NCBI GenBank assembly: GCA_030631915.1
Contig: DAOVKF010000077.1
Coordinates: forward strand, 1 to 7,378
DNA length: 7,378 bases
Reading direction: 5' to 3'
Source of the DNA: Candidatus Omnitrophota bacterium
GTDB lineage: Bacteria; Omnitrophota; Gorgyraeia; Tantalellales; Tantalellaceae
This document shows positions 1-6,009 of this stretch, in pieces; the stretch's first letter is position 1; every line of letters begins with the position of its first letter. The notes below the pieces were generated by a model. The model saw only the letters and a list, made by a program, of their open reading frames with translations. It did no database searches and was not told the origin of the DNA. The position numbers and the translations under genes are program-made.

Positions 1-59
1 ATGAAATCCGGCCTTATTCTATCCGTCTGCCACTTCAGATCTACAAATGGAACATTCAT
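1..59 (-). CDS. DegT/DnrJ/EryC1/StrS aminotransferase, N-terminal fragment
   Basis: Nineteen codons of a gene that runs off the left edge, reading MNVPFVDLKWQTDRIRPDF. This matches the characteristic opening of sugar aminotransferases, 'VPFVDLK-x-Q-x-x-x-I-x-P-[ED]', in which the first strand and the PxxDL segment precede the helix with the substrate-contacting residues. An AAAGGA ribosome site lies 8 bases before the ATG. A second ATG four bases later (55-53) is in another frame and hits TAG after four codons, so it is not the start. The gene follows the hexapeptide acyltransferase after a 67-base gap on the same strand, a common pairing for making an N-acylated amino-sugar. Catalytic residues are outside the window, so activity cannot be judged. 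Confidence 0.75.
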   Translation of the reverse strand, partial: MNVPFVDLKWQTDRIRPDF

Positions 60-65
60 TTTCTT

Positions 66-73
66 CTTCCTTT
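66..73 (-). promoter_or_regulatory. Ribosome binding site of the left-edge aminotransferase gene
   Basis: AAAGGAAG on the minus strand; its AAAGGA core (73-68) ends 8 bases before the ATG at 59. It supports a true gene start at the window edge. The rest of the 60-126 gap shows no clear promoter boxes. Confidence 0.6.
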
Positions 74-126
74 CTATGCCGTATCAATATATGCCGAAGT
101 ACGTCTTACCGGGAATATCCGGCGTC

Positions 127-735
127 TCATCCCGGTTCTCTCTGCTCCATAACACTCGCTTTAGCGGCCGCGACTATCTGTTGATCTATCTTCTTTATCA
201 GTCTGGCCGGTGTGCCTCCATATACTGCCCAGCCAGACTTTGTGCTTTTCCTTGACACCATCGAATTGGCGCCGATAACCGTCCCCTCTTCGATAACAGA
301 ACCGCACAAAAGAACACAATGTGCGCCGATCCAGGAATGAGCACCTATTAAAACAGGCCCGGATTCCACCGGATAAATAACATTCATAACAGGGCTCCCC
401 TTGCCCGGGCCGGAACTCGTAAGCATTGTAGTATTATGAGCTATTACCACGTAGTCCGCGATCTGTATCTCTCCTCCTGTGGCCTCGCCGAATACTCCAT
501 AAGAAAACCAGCAATGGTTTCCTATTCTAACCGGCCGGTCCGGATCGGATGAATACAGCGTAGCATTACGCCCGATCTTGGTATGATCCCCGACCACCAC
601 ATTCTTGAGCTGAACACTGTCCGAAATAGAGACATTGTTCCCGAGCACGACATTCTCAAGACTGCAAAACTGACTGACATTACACCCGTCTCCTGTCTCC
701 ACATTAATATGTTTAAACAACTTTTCCAGCATCAT
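127..735 (-). CDS. Hexapeptide-repeat (left-handed beta-helix) acyltransferase
   Basis: A 202-residue trimeric-type acyltransferase. From about residue 12 onward, repeated [LIV]-G-x4 units (VVLGNNVSIS, VVVGDHTKIG, VRIGNHCWF, VLIGAHSWIG, TVIGANSMV) mark the left-handed beta-helix. His100 in VIAHNT is a plausible catalytic base, followed by an extended loop TSSGPGKGSP (about 106-115). The C-terminus has YGGTPARLIKKI (172-183), the usual 'G-x-PA-x-x-I' end of CatB/WbbJ/sugar O- or N-acetyltransferases. It would transfer an acetyl or similar group from an acyl-CoA to a sugar. Directly downstream is the start of a DegT-type aminotransferase; such pairs often make an N-acylated amino-sugar, which is the likeliest role here. 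An in-frame GTG at 789 would add 18 non-conserved residues, but ATG at 735 has a far better ribosome site. Confidence 0.9.
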   Translation of the reverse strand: MMLEKLFKHINVETGDGCNVSQFCSLENVVLGNNVSISDSVQLKNVVVGDHTKIGRNATLYSSDPDRPVRIGNHCWFSYGVFGEATGGEIQIADYVVIAHNTTMLTSSGPGKGSPVMNVIYPVESGPVLIGAHSWIGAHCVLLCGSVIEEGTVIGANSMVSRKSTKSGWAVYGGTPARLIKKIDQQIVAAAKASVMEQREPG

Positions 736-740
736 GAGAT

Positions 741-747
741 CCCTCCC
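741..747 (-). promoter_or_regulatory. Ribosome binding site deciding the acyltransferase start
   Basis: GGGAGGG on the minus strand, whose GGAGG core ends 6 bases before ATG at 735. This is the basis for choosing 735 over the upstream GTG at 789, which has only a weak GC-rich site. With this start, a 66-base gap (736-801) separates the gene from the membrane protein gene. I see no terminator or promoter in that gap. Confidence 0.75.
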
Positions 748-801
748 GGGTAAGATCAAATCCCTGCTGTTGCCGCCATGCCCTGACACCCGTCCGCCCC
801 T

Positions 802-1812
802 TCATATCCGCCGGCTATGCGCGACTTCGGAAAACGACAGCCCCTTAGACCACAGAGAAAGCAGGCCGATCAAAACAATTATCACAAACGATACAGCATG
901 AACGACTATAGCGAATGCTAAAGCAGTGCTTTTATCTACACCAAAGAACGACAGGGAAAAGACGTAAAGAAAATGCGCTACTCCCACAAAACCGGGGGAA
1001 GAAGGCACCATCATTCCCAGGTTCGCGACAACCATGATAAAGATCGGGCTATACCACGGCAACTGCAGCCCGAAAGCCAGCAAATAAGACCTGATCGTGA
1101 AAAACCCGCATGTCCAGACAGCGACAGAGGAGAGTGACAGCATTAACAGGCCGAAAACGTTGTTCAGCGAAGAGGTGGCCGCCGCGATAATCCTTTCCAG
1201 ACGTTTGTATATCCCCTTTGGAAGCCTTTTAAGCAGTTCGTTGACCCTGTTTCCCGACCTTCTGTCCAGGGCCAGTACCCACAGGACAATAAATGAAAGA
1301 ATACCTATGCCTCCAGCGATAGCGGCGCTTTGCTTCACTCTCAGCGGGATGTCCATCACCCCGGCAATGATCAACAGCATCGCGGCGATGAAAACCATAT
1401 CAGCGAGCCTTTCTACCACAACTGTGGCGAAAACACCGCTTTTCGAAACGTTATATTCTTTTCCGAACATATAAGGACGAATGATCTCCCCTGCCCTGAG
1501 AAGAAGAGTCATGTTAGCCATATACCCGATCATATAAAAAGGGAAGCTGTCCTTGAACAGCCCATACCGGCCAAGTGGACGAAGCAGTATCTGCCAGCGC
1601 CAGGAACGCATTGTCAGGTCACACAGGAAGAACAGCACTCCCAAAAAAAGAAAACAGATGCTGGCCCGGCCGATGCTATCCGCCAATACACGCCAATTTA
1701 TCCTGTAAAGGACTATTGCCAGGGCCGTGATACTGATAGCTATGCCCAGTAATATCTTCCAGCTGATCTTCCGGGTGGACCCTGGTACCGAGTATCCAAA
1801 GAAAGCCGTCAT
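802..1812 (-). CDS. Multi-pass membrane protein, LPG-synthase TM / UPF0104 family
   Basis: A 336-residue integral membrane protein with roughly eight hydrophobic segments (about 20-37, 52-68, 91-107, 128-152, 163-183, 218-246, 255-290 and 297-322). Family marks are RSWRW (69-73), LLLRAGEIIRP (103-113), ERLADM (134-139), PSSPGFVG (270-277) and a late His in VVHAVSF. These are seen in the membrane half of lysylphosphatidylglycerol synthases and in stand-alone UPF0104 proteins such as AglD-like ones. The soluble aminoacyl-transferase half of MprF is absent. Stand-alone members often occur in glycan clusters, and flipping or handling a lipid-linked sugar is a common but unproven suggestion. An upstream TTG at 1824 is possible, but the ATG at 1812 lies one base after the preceding TAA and is preferred, although its ribosome site is weak (AAAGGA about 13 bases away). 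Translation is probably coupled to the preceding gene. Confidence 0.9.
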   Translation of the reverse strand: MTAFFGYSVPGSTRKISWKILLGIAISITALAIVLYRINWRVLADSIGRASICFLFLGVLFFLCDLTMRSWRWQILLRPLGRYGLFKDSFPFYMIGYMANMTLLLRAGEIIRPYMFGKEYNVSKSGVFATVVVERLADMVFIAAMLLIIAGVMDIPLRVKQSAAIAGGIGILSFIVLWVLALDRRSGNRVNELLKRLPKGIYKRLERIIAAATSSLNNVFGLLMLSLSSVAVWTCGFFTIRSYLLAFGLQLPWYSPIFIMVVANLGMMVPSSPGFVGVAHFLYVFSLSFFGVDKSTALAFAIVVHAVSFVIIVLIGLLSLWSKGLSFSEVAHSRRI

Positions 1813-1813
1813 T

Positions 1814-2698
1814 TTACCCGCCAAGTCCTTTTGCCGCAGCGGCAGCTATACGCTCAATATGCTCATCCTCAAGAAACTGGTGACACGGGAACACAACGAT
1901 ATCGCTGCCGTGCCACAACGCGCATTCCACTCCATATTGTTTTGACGTTTCGATCATCTTCTGCCAGTGACGCACTCGTACAGGGAAAAACCAGGGAGTG
2001 ACATTGTCCGTGACCTCGAACAACGTCGATAAGCCGATATCTTTGAAGCGATCAGTCAGCTTTCTATAGATCTTTTTTCGACAAGCCGCCTGTTCAGGCC
2101 ACGAAGCCCAAAAATATGACGCGATGCCGGCTGCCTGTTCGATCCTGGACAGATCCAGAGCTGTAGGAACATATTCCAGCTCTTTACCCAGCAGGGCCCC
2201 TCCATAGTTTGTCGGGAATATCTTTGGAAAGCTTATTATAACGTAATCTCCCGAACTGCCCACCCGCCATCCATCACCCCGGGAATCTATGGTATGCGCG
2301 CAATCTTCGATAAGCGGTATCCTCCTGTCTTTGGCCAATTCGGCCAGGGCAGGAGTATCCGGGTGAGGCACGCCAAATTCATGAATAATAAAAACCGCCC
2401 TTGTTCGATCCGTCAATACACGGGAAGGCTTGCAAACATTGAAGATGGTACTCGTGACATGGCTGGAGACATTCGGCAGATCGAACGTGGTCAATATCCA
2501 GACCTCGTCTTCCCTTTTCAGCCCAAGATGGGCCAATATCGCCGTAATGCCCGCGCGCCCCGTCACGGTCAGCCTTCCATGTGGTTGCCGTAAATAGCCG
2601 CACAATCCCGACAATAATTTGTTACCATCAGACACGGCTTCGACAGGCAACTCGCCCTTCCAATGAGCAACGGGTAAAAAAGAAACGACTGTGTCCAT
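1814..2698 (-). CDS. Compact DegT-like PLP protein lacking the substrate loop
   Basis: A 294-residue relative of DegT/DnrJ/EryC1/StrS aminotransferases, about 100 residues shorter than the full-length homologue at 6010-7191. It keeps the PLP landmarks: TGRAGITAIL phosphate region (46-55), TDRTRAVFIIHEFG (96-109), EDCAHTIDS with Asp132, and SFPKIFPTNYGGALLG with probable Schiff-base Lys159. The C-terminal FPCHQFLEDEHIERI matches the family's ending, so it is not simply cut off. Compared with its neighbour it lacks about 20 residues before TDRTRA (the 'VFVDIAPGTFNINP' stretch). It also lacks the whole 'RLLRQHG ... GYNYRM' loop that helps bind the nucleotide sugar. The reaction is therefore uncertain: an altered-substrate transaminase, another PLP reaction, or a non-catalytic binder. 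The ATG start has a close AGGA and a GGAGG 14 bases upstream. It begins 33 bases after the FemAB-like gene. Confidence 0.87.
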   Translation of the reverse strand: MDTVVSFLPVAHWKGELPVEAVSDGNKLLSGLCGYLRQPHGRLTVTGRAGITAILAHLGLKREDEVWILTTFDLPNVSSHVTSTIFNVCKPSRVLTDRTRAVFIIHEFGVPHPDTPALAELAKDRRIPLIEDCAHTIDSRGDGWRVGSSGDYVIISFPKIFPTNYGGALLGKELEYVPTALDLSRIEQAAGIASYFWASWPEQAACRKKIYRKLTDRFKDIGLSTLFEVTDNVTPWFFPVRVRHWQKMIETSKQYGVECALWHGSDIVVFPCHQFLEDEHIERIAAAAAKGLGG

Positions 2699-2731
2699 TT
2701 TGTCCTGACAAACCTCCTGTTACCTTTGGGA

Positions 2732-3721
2732 TCAACCGCTGCATGCCCACTGCCATGCATTACGGCAGAATCCCCGGCCGCCGATCTCTTCCTTAAAAAA
2801 GGCTACTCCATGATTTAAACTGAGATCATCAAATGAGCTCGGACCGAGATCAAGGTATCTAACCCCTTCCCTGGCCATGCATTCGATGATATGGGCAATA
2901 AGTATTGCCGGGCCGTCCAGTTTTTTGTGTTCATAACTCCCGCAGATATAAAAAGTGTAAGCAACAGACCCGTTCAGCATGAGCACCAGGATCCCGGCTA
3001 TCTCAATGCCTTCATGACTGCACAGGAACAGACGCAACCGGCCAGGCACGCGTTCGAACAGATCCTTAAGTTCCTGCCTGGTATGGGTGACGCTCGCATT
3101 ATGCCTTGCCTGTGTCTCAGAAAGCATGTCATAGAACACATCCAGACCTTCGACGCCGGCCTCTCTCGGCTGCAGGCCTTTTTTCAAACCCGACCTGACT
3201 ATGTTCCTTTTCGTCTTGGAAAAGAGCGTCACAAAAAGCTCATCACCGGAGCTTTCAAGCGGGATGATATGCAGCAACCAGGTTTTTGATAACCTGAATC
3301 CGGTCGCGAATAGGCTGAAATCGAGGACATCGTCCGGTTCGCGCATATAAACACTGGGGCCCAGGCGCATGTCGATCCCCGCCAAGCCCTGTGAGGAAAC
3401 ATATTCCTGAAGACGGGTGAGCATGTTTATAACGGCGGCTGTTTTTATCCTGCAAGGCAGGACCGGCCCTCCCACTGACGCGCCATACGGCGATCTCAAA
3501 AAATCGCGGCCATCCGATCCTTTCACTATGGCCGCCGGCAAAAATGAGATCATCTTCCCTTCTTTGCTGAAAACCAGGTGGTGCGCATTAAAACGCTCAG
3601 GTGAATGATACGCGAGGAAATCAAGCTCATGAAAAAGCGTGCCGTTATTTGACGCTTGCAGGAAATCCCTCACCGCGCCAGCCTGGTCAGTGTTGTATTT
3701 CCGGACATCTATTATATCCAA
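2732..3721 (-). CDS. FemAB/GNAT-like acyltransferase (lipid II:glycyltransferase-related)
   Basis: A 329-residue protein from the preferred TTG start. It has the double-GNAT architecture of FemAB-related proteins, which transfer an amino-acyl or acyl group to an amine, for example on peptidoglycan precursors or sugars. The N-terminal lobe includes SNNGTLFHELDFLAYH (about 24-39) and SPYGASVGGPV (77-87). The C-terminal lobe carries the basic segment SKTKRNIVRSGLKKG (about 168-182), AGILVLMLNGSVAYTFYICG (242-261), and the closing signature YLDLGPSS...GVAFFKEEIGG (about 289-315), which is typical of this superfamily. There are no membrane segments. Start choice: an upstream in-frame GTG at 3748 would overlap the preceding gene by 25 bases and has no good ribosome site, whereas TTG at 3721 has GGAGG 7 bases before it. 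Acceptor and donor are unknown. Similar proteins occur in exopolysaccharide and PEP-CTERM-type clusters, which fits the neighbours here. Confidence 0.85.
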   Translation of the reverse strand: MDIIDVRKYNTDQAGAVRDFLQASNNGTLFHELDFLAYHSPERFNAHHLVFSKEGKMISFLPAAIVKGSDGRDFLRSPYGASVGGPVLPCRIKTAAVINMLTRLQEYVSSQGLAGIDMRLGPSVYMREPDDVLDFSLFATGFRLSKTWLLHIIPLESSGDELFVTLFSKTKRNIVRSGLKKGLQPREAGVEGLDVFYDMLSETQARHNASVTHTRQELKDLFERVPGRLRLFLCSHEGIEIAGILVLMLNGSVAYTFYICGSYEHKKLDGPAILIAHIIECMAREGVRYLDLGPSSFDDLSLNHGVAFFKEEIGGRGFCRNAWQWACSG

Positions 3722-3723
3722 GT

Positions 3724-4761
3724 TCAAACCTCCAGCCTTTGTCCCCACACTGAATTTGCCATCTGCTCTTCACAAGCCGCGGCAGAGGCGCCTGCCAAAC
3801 GATTGCGGCACAGTTCCTCGCCTACTTTCAGTCCGCCCGTTTGCAGGCGTATAACAGGTTTCGGGCCTATATCCGACGGCAGGATCCCCATGCATCCCCG
3901 TGCCGGCGCCTCCAACGGCCATACAGGCACACCGGAGGACAAGAATGCCTGCCTGTCCACATCGCCAAAAAACTGGACAAATACCGCTCCGGGCCACCGG
4001 TCCGCGAGTTCCTCCGCTTCTTTCCCGGCAAGCACCGGCTTTGACCGCGGTTGCAAGGCGCACAATACGGCGTCATATCCCCCGTCTTTGCCTCTTTCCG
4101 GCATAGACCCGGACATTTCAACATCGGCGCCGGCTGCCACAAGGCCTCTCTCAATGAACGAGGCAAACGGATTGTCGCAAAGCAATAATATGCTGCTTGA
4201 ATAAACCGCTATGCCCGCGTCCATCAGCAATTTAACGGCCATGCCTCCCAAAAATGAGAACGTGTCGATCATGGGATGACGTTCGTTGGTACCGGCGACG
4301 GCGATGCCCCGCTCTCTACATGCCGCCATATCCACGTCTTCTTTCCTGAATTCCCAGGCTTCGTACATAAGCGGGATCACCGCAGTGGGTTTCATCCAGC
4401 TTATCATTTCCGCGCTGATCGGGCGTACGTGACCGCTGTTGGTAATTATGTCCGCCCGGGAAACGAGATCCCTGGATCTTCCGGTCACAAATTCTATGCG
4501 TTCCTTTACACCGCCCGGCCCTGCCAACCCTTCTATGGCATCCGCCGCCTCTTCCGCAGTGCCGTATCGGGATGACCGGCTGATCGCGAATACTTTACGG
4601 GCTCCTGCCATGGCTGCCAGCACAGGGGTCACGGCATAGGCTCCTGTCGCGGCTTCCGTCACTATGACCATGTCATCCAGCCGCAACCCGCAGCTTTCCA
4701 CAGCATCCCTCATAAGGCACAGCACGCGTTCAGGGTTTAAGCCGGGGAGCTCTGCTCTCAT
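3724..4761 (-). CDS. Two-lobed Rossmann-like protein of unrecognised function (putative NAD(P)-linked enzyme)
   Basis: A 345-residue soluble protein that I cannot place in a named family. Alternating strand/helix patterns suggest two nucleotide-binding-like lobes. The first covers about 30-155: MVIVTEAATGAYAVTP, then KVFAISRSSRYG, then ADIITNSGHVRP and TAVIPLMYEAWEF. The second covers about 187-300: SSSILLLCDNPFASFIERGL, then ADVEMSG, then YDAVLCAL and AVFVQFFGD. This order recalls S-adenosylhomocysteine hydrolase, alanine dehydrogenase and 2-hydroxyacid dehydrogenase folds, but neither lobe has a clear GxGxxG loop. Charged and polar candidates for an active site include SSRYG (63-67), NSGHVRP (108-114) and GTNERHP (157-163). 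The ATG start is well supported by a GGAGG site 9 bases upstream. It sits between the GT4 and FemAB-like genes, with its TGA 2 bases before the preferred TTG start of the latter. A role in preparing a sugar or acyl precursor is inference only. Confidence 0.85.
   Translation of the reverse strand: MRAELPGLNPERVLCLMRDAVESCGLRLDDMVIVTEAATGAYAVTPVLAAMAGARKVFAISRSSRYGTAEEAADAIEGLAGPGGVKERIEFVTGRSRDLVSRADIITNSGHVRPISAEMISWMKPTAVIPLMYEAWEFRKEDVDMAACRERGIAVAGTNERHPMIDTFSFLGGMAVKLLMDAGIAVYSSSILLLCDNPFASFIERGLVAAGADVEMSGSMPERGKDGGYDAVLCALQPRSKPVLAGKEAEELADRWPGAVFVQFFGDVDRQAFLSSGVPVWPLEAPARGCMGILPSDIGPKPVIRLQTGGLKVGEELCRNRLAGASAAACEEQMANSVWGQRLEV
3729..3733 (-). promoter_or_regulatory. Ribosome binding site that decides a TTG start
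   Basis: GGAGG on the minus strand, inside the last codons of the Rossmann-like gene, 7 bases before TTG at 3721. The preceding gene's TGA (3726-3724) lies between the site and this TTG. This layout suggests translational coupling and argues against the GTG at 3748, which lies upstream of the GGAGG. Confidence 0.65.
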
Positions 4762-4770
4762 TTACTGTTA

Positions 4771-4775
4771 CCTCC
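4771..4775 (-). promoter_or_regulatory. Strong ribosome binding site for the Rossmann-like gene
   Basis: GGAGG on the minus strand, 9 bases before the ATG at 4761. It supports this as the true start and lies in the 36-base gap after the glycosyltransferase stop. Confidence 0.75.
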
Positions 4776-4797
4776 AACGAACAATAATTTCCGGACA

Positions 4798-5985
4798 CTA
4801 TCTGCGAGCGATCATTTCTGAATAAAAATTTTCCATCTGCTCTGTTATCTTGTCCCAGCCCAGGTGTTCAAGCACGAAACAACGGCCGCCGGAACCGATC
4901 CTTTCTCTAAAAGGCCTGTCCTTGAGTAATTTTATAATAGTATCCGCGACAGACCTCACATCGCTTGAATCGACCAGAAGGATATTTTCGCCGTTTTTCG
5001 GCTTGCCCTCGCCAAAAAGATCCTCAGGAAAATCGTTTATGACCGGGATACCGCACAACATGGCCTCCATCGGGGCTGTTCCGAGACTGCGGAACGGCCC
5101 TGTTGCCCAGCTCGCGTATACGTGTGACTCTTTCATGAGGCGGACTATTTCCCCGTGCGCAGTCTCTCCAAGGAACTTGATGCGGTCTTCCCCAAGGCCG
5201 AGTTCCCGCGCGACCCTGACCGGTTCGTCTATGTCCACCCGGCCCGCGAGCACAAGCCTCACCTCCGGTATCTCTTTTATCACACGCGGCAGCGCTCTAA
5301 CCAGATTGACAGGGTTGCGGAACGGGTGGATATGCCCCACCATGAGTATCTGCGGCCGTTCAGCCCTGGGCACAGACCGGTCCGTGTAATCCGACATGCT
5401 TTCCGCCCTGACCCCGAAAGGGATGACGACCGATCTCTGCTGCGTTTTCCGGCCGTATATCCTGCCCACATAGTCATGGACCGTGCGGTCCAGGCTTACG
5501 ATGCCGTCCCAGCGTTTCACGCCGAACTGGCCGACCGTGAGAAGATCCGCGACACTCATCAGCTTCTGCATGACCGGATGCTGGTGCTGTATCGGCGTTG
5601 TTATGGACCCTACAATGGGTATGCCCGCCGTACGCGCCACATTCGCCGTTAGAAATGTAGTGTCGAAAATATGGTTCACGTGATGGATAATCTGTATGCC
5701 GTGTTTTTTGACAAGACTCCCGAGCCTGCGGTGATTGCCCGGAGTGCAGGCAAATCCCATGAGTTTGAGATTATAGAATACCGGCAATTTCGGGATCGGA
5801 ATGACAGGGAGACGGTAAACGGTAAAAGGCTCTCCCTCATCCGGGATATATTCCCTGCCCCAGTCAAGCGAAACAACGACCACTTCATGCCCTCTCTCCA
5901 GAAGTGACCTTGCCAGGCTGCTGGTATAAAAAGAAGAACCGGATTTTATTGGCGGCAGCCAGTTACTGAACAAAAGTATGCGCAT
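4798..5985 (-). CDS. Glycosyltransferase family 4 (GT-B fold)
   Basis: A 395-residue GT-B glycosyltransferase. The N-terminal half opens with MRILLFSNWLPPIKSGSSFY, the usual first strand and glycine-rich acceptor loop of GT4 enzymes, followed by 'LARSLLERGHEVVVVS'. The C-terminal nucleotide-sugar domain starts around residue 211 (PQILMVGHIHPFRNPVNLV), continues through 'VRLVLAGRVD' (about 242-251), and reaches the donor-site region GTAPMEAMLCGIPVI (302-316), where Glu307 matches the second Glu of the family E-x7-E motif. The position of the first Glu is Arg299. No signal peptide or transmembrane segment is evident, so it probably works at the cytoplasmic face of the membrane, adding a sugar to a lipid-linked acceptor. 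Donor and acceptor cannot be told. It has an AAAGGA ribosome site 6 bases before the ATG and ends 36 bases before the next gene. Confidence 0.9.
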   Translation of the reverse strand: MRILLFSNWLPPIKSGSSFYTSSLARSLLERGHEVVVVSLDWGREYIPDEGEPFTVYRLPVIPIPKLPVFYNLKLMGFACTPGNHRRLGSLVKKHGIQIIHHVNHIFDTTFLTANVARTAGIPIVGSITTPIQHQHPVMQKLMSVADLLTVGQFGVKRWDGIVSLDRTVHDYVGRIYGRKTQQRSVVIPFGVRAESMSDYTDRSVPRAERPQILMVGHIHPFRNPVNLVRALPRVIKEIPEVRLVLAGRVDIDEPVRVARELGLGEDRIKFLGETAHGEIVRLMKESHVYASWATGPFRSLGTAPMEAMLCGIPVINDFPEDLFGEGKPKNGENILLVDSSDVRSVADTIIKLLKDRPFRERIGSGGRCFVLEHLGWDKITEQMENFYSEMIARR

Positions 5986-6009
5986 ATTTTTTCCTTTGTT
6001 ACAATGCCA

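Noticed and set aside
75..97. Repeated GGCATA hexamer on the minus strand upstream of the left-edge gene
   Set aside because: There are only two copies with no symmetry or promoter-like spacing; this is expected by chance and not enough for an operator.
109..122. CCGG-GAATAT-CCGG inverted repeat in the 60-126 gap
   Set aside because: The arms are only 4 bp and no T-run follows, so it is too weak to call a terminator or operator.
736..789. N-terminal extension of the acyltransferase from GTG at 789
   Set aside because: The 18 added residues show no family pattern and the ribosome site is poor, whereas ATG at 735 follows GGGAGGG at ideal spacing.
1813..1824. TTG start for the membrane protein at 1824
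   Set aside because: It would overlap the preceding gene, and the nearest purine-rich site is almost touching the TTG. ATG at 1812, one base after the preceding TAA, is more natural.
3656..4204. 182-codon plus-strand open frame
   Set aside because: It lies antisense across the Rossmann-like gene, its product is rich in Pro, Ser and Ala with no domain pattern, and it has no ribosome site. It is a shadow of the real minus-strand gene.
4850..5389. 179-codon plus-strand open frame over the glycosyltransferase
   Set aside because: The opposite strand encodes a clear GT4 protein with ordered motifs; the plus-strand product is Ser/Arg-rich and unlike any known family.
5155..5652. 165-codon plus-strand open frame
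   Set aside because: It lies wholly inside the GT4 gene on the opposite strand, with no recognisable motifs or ribosome site.
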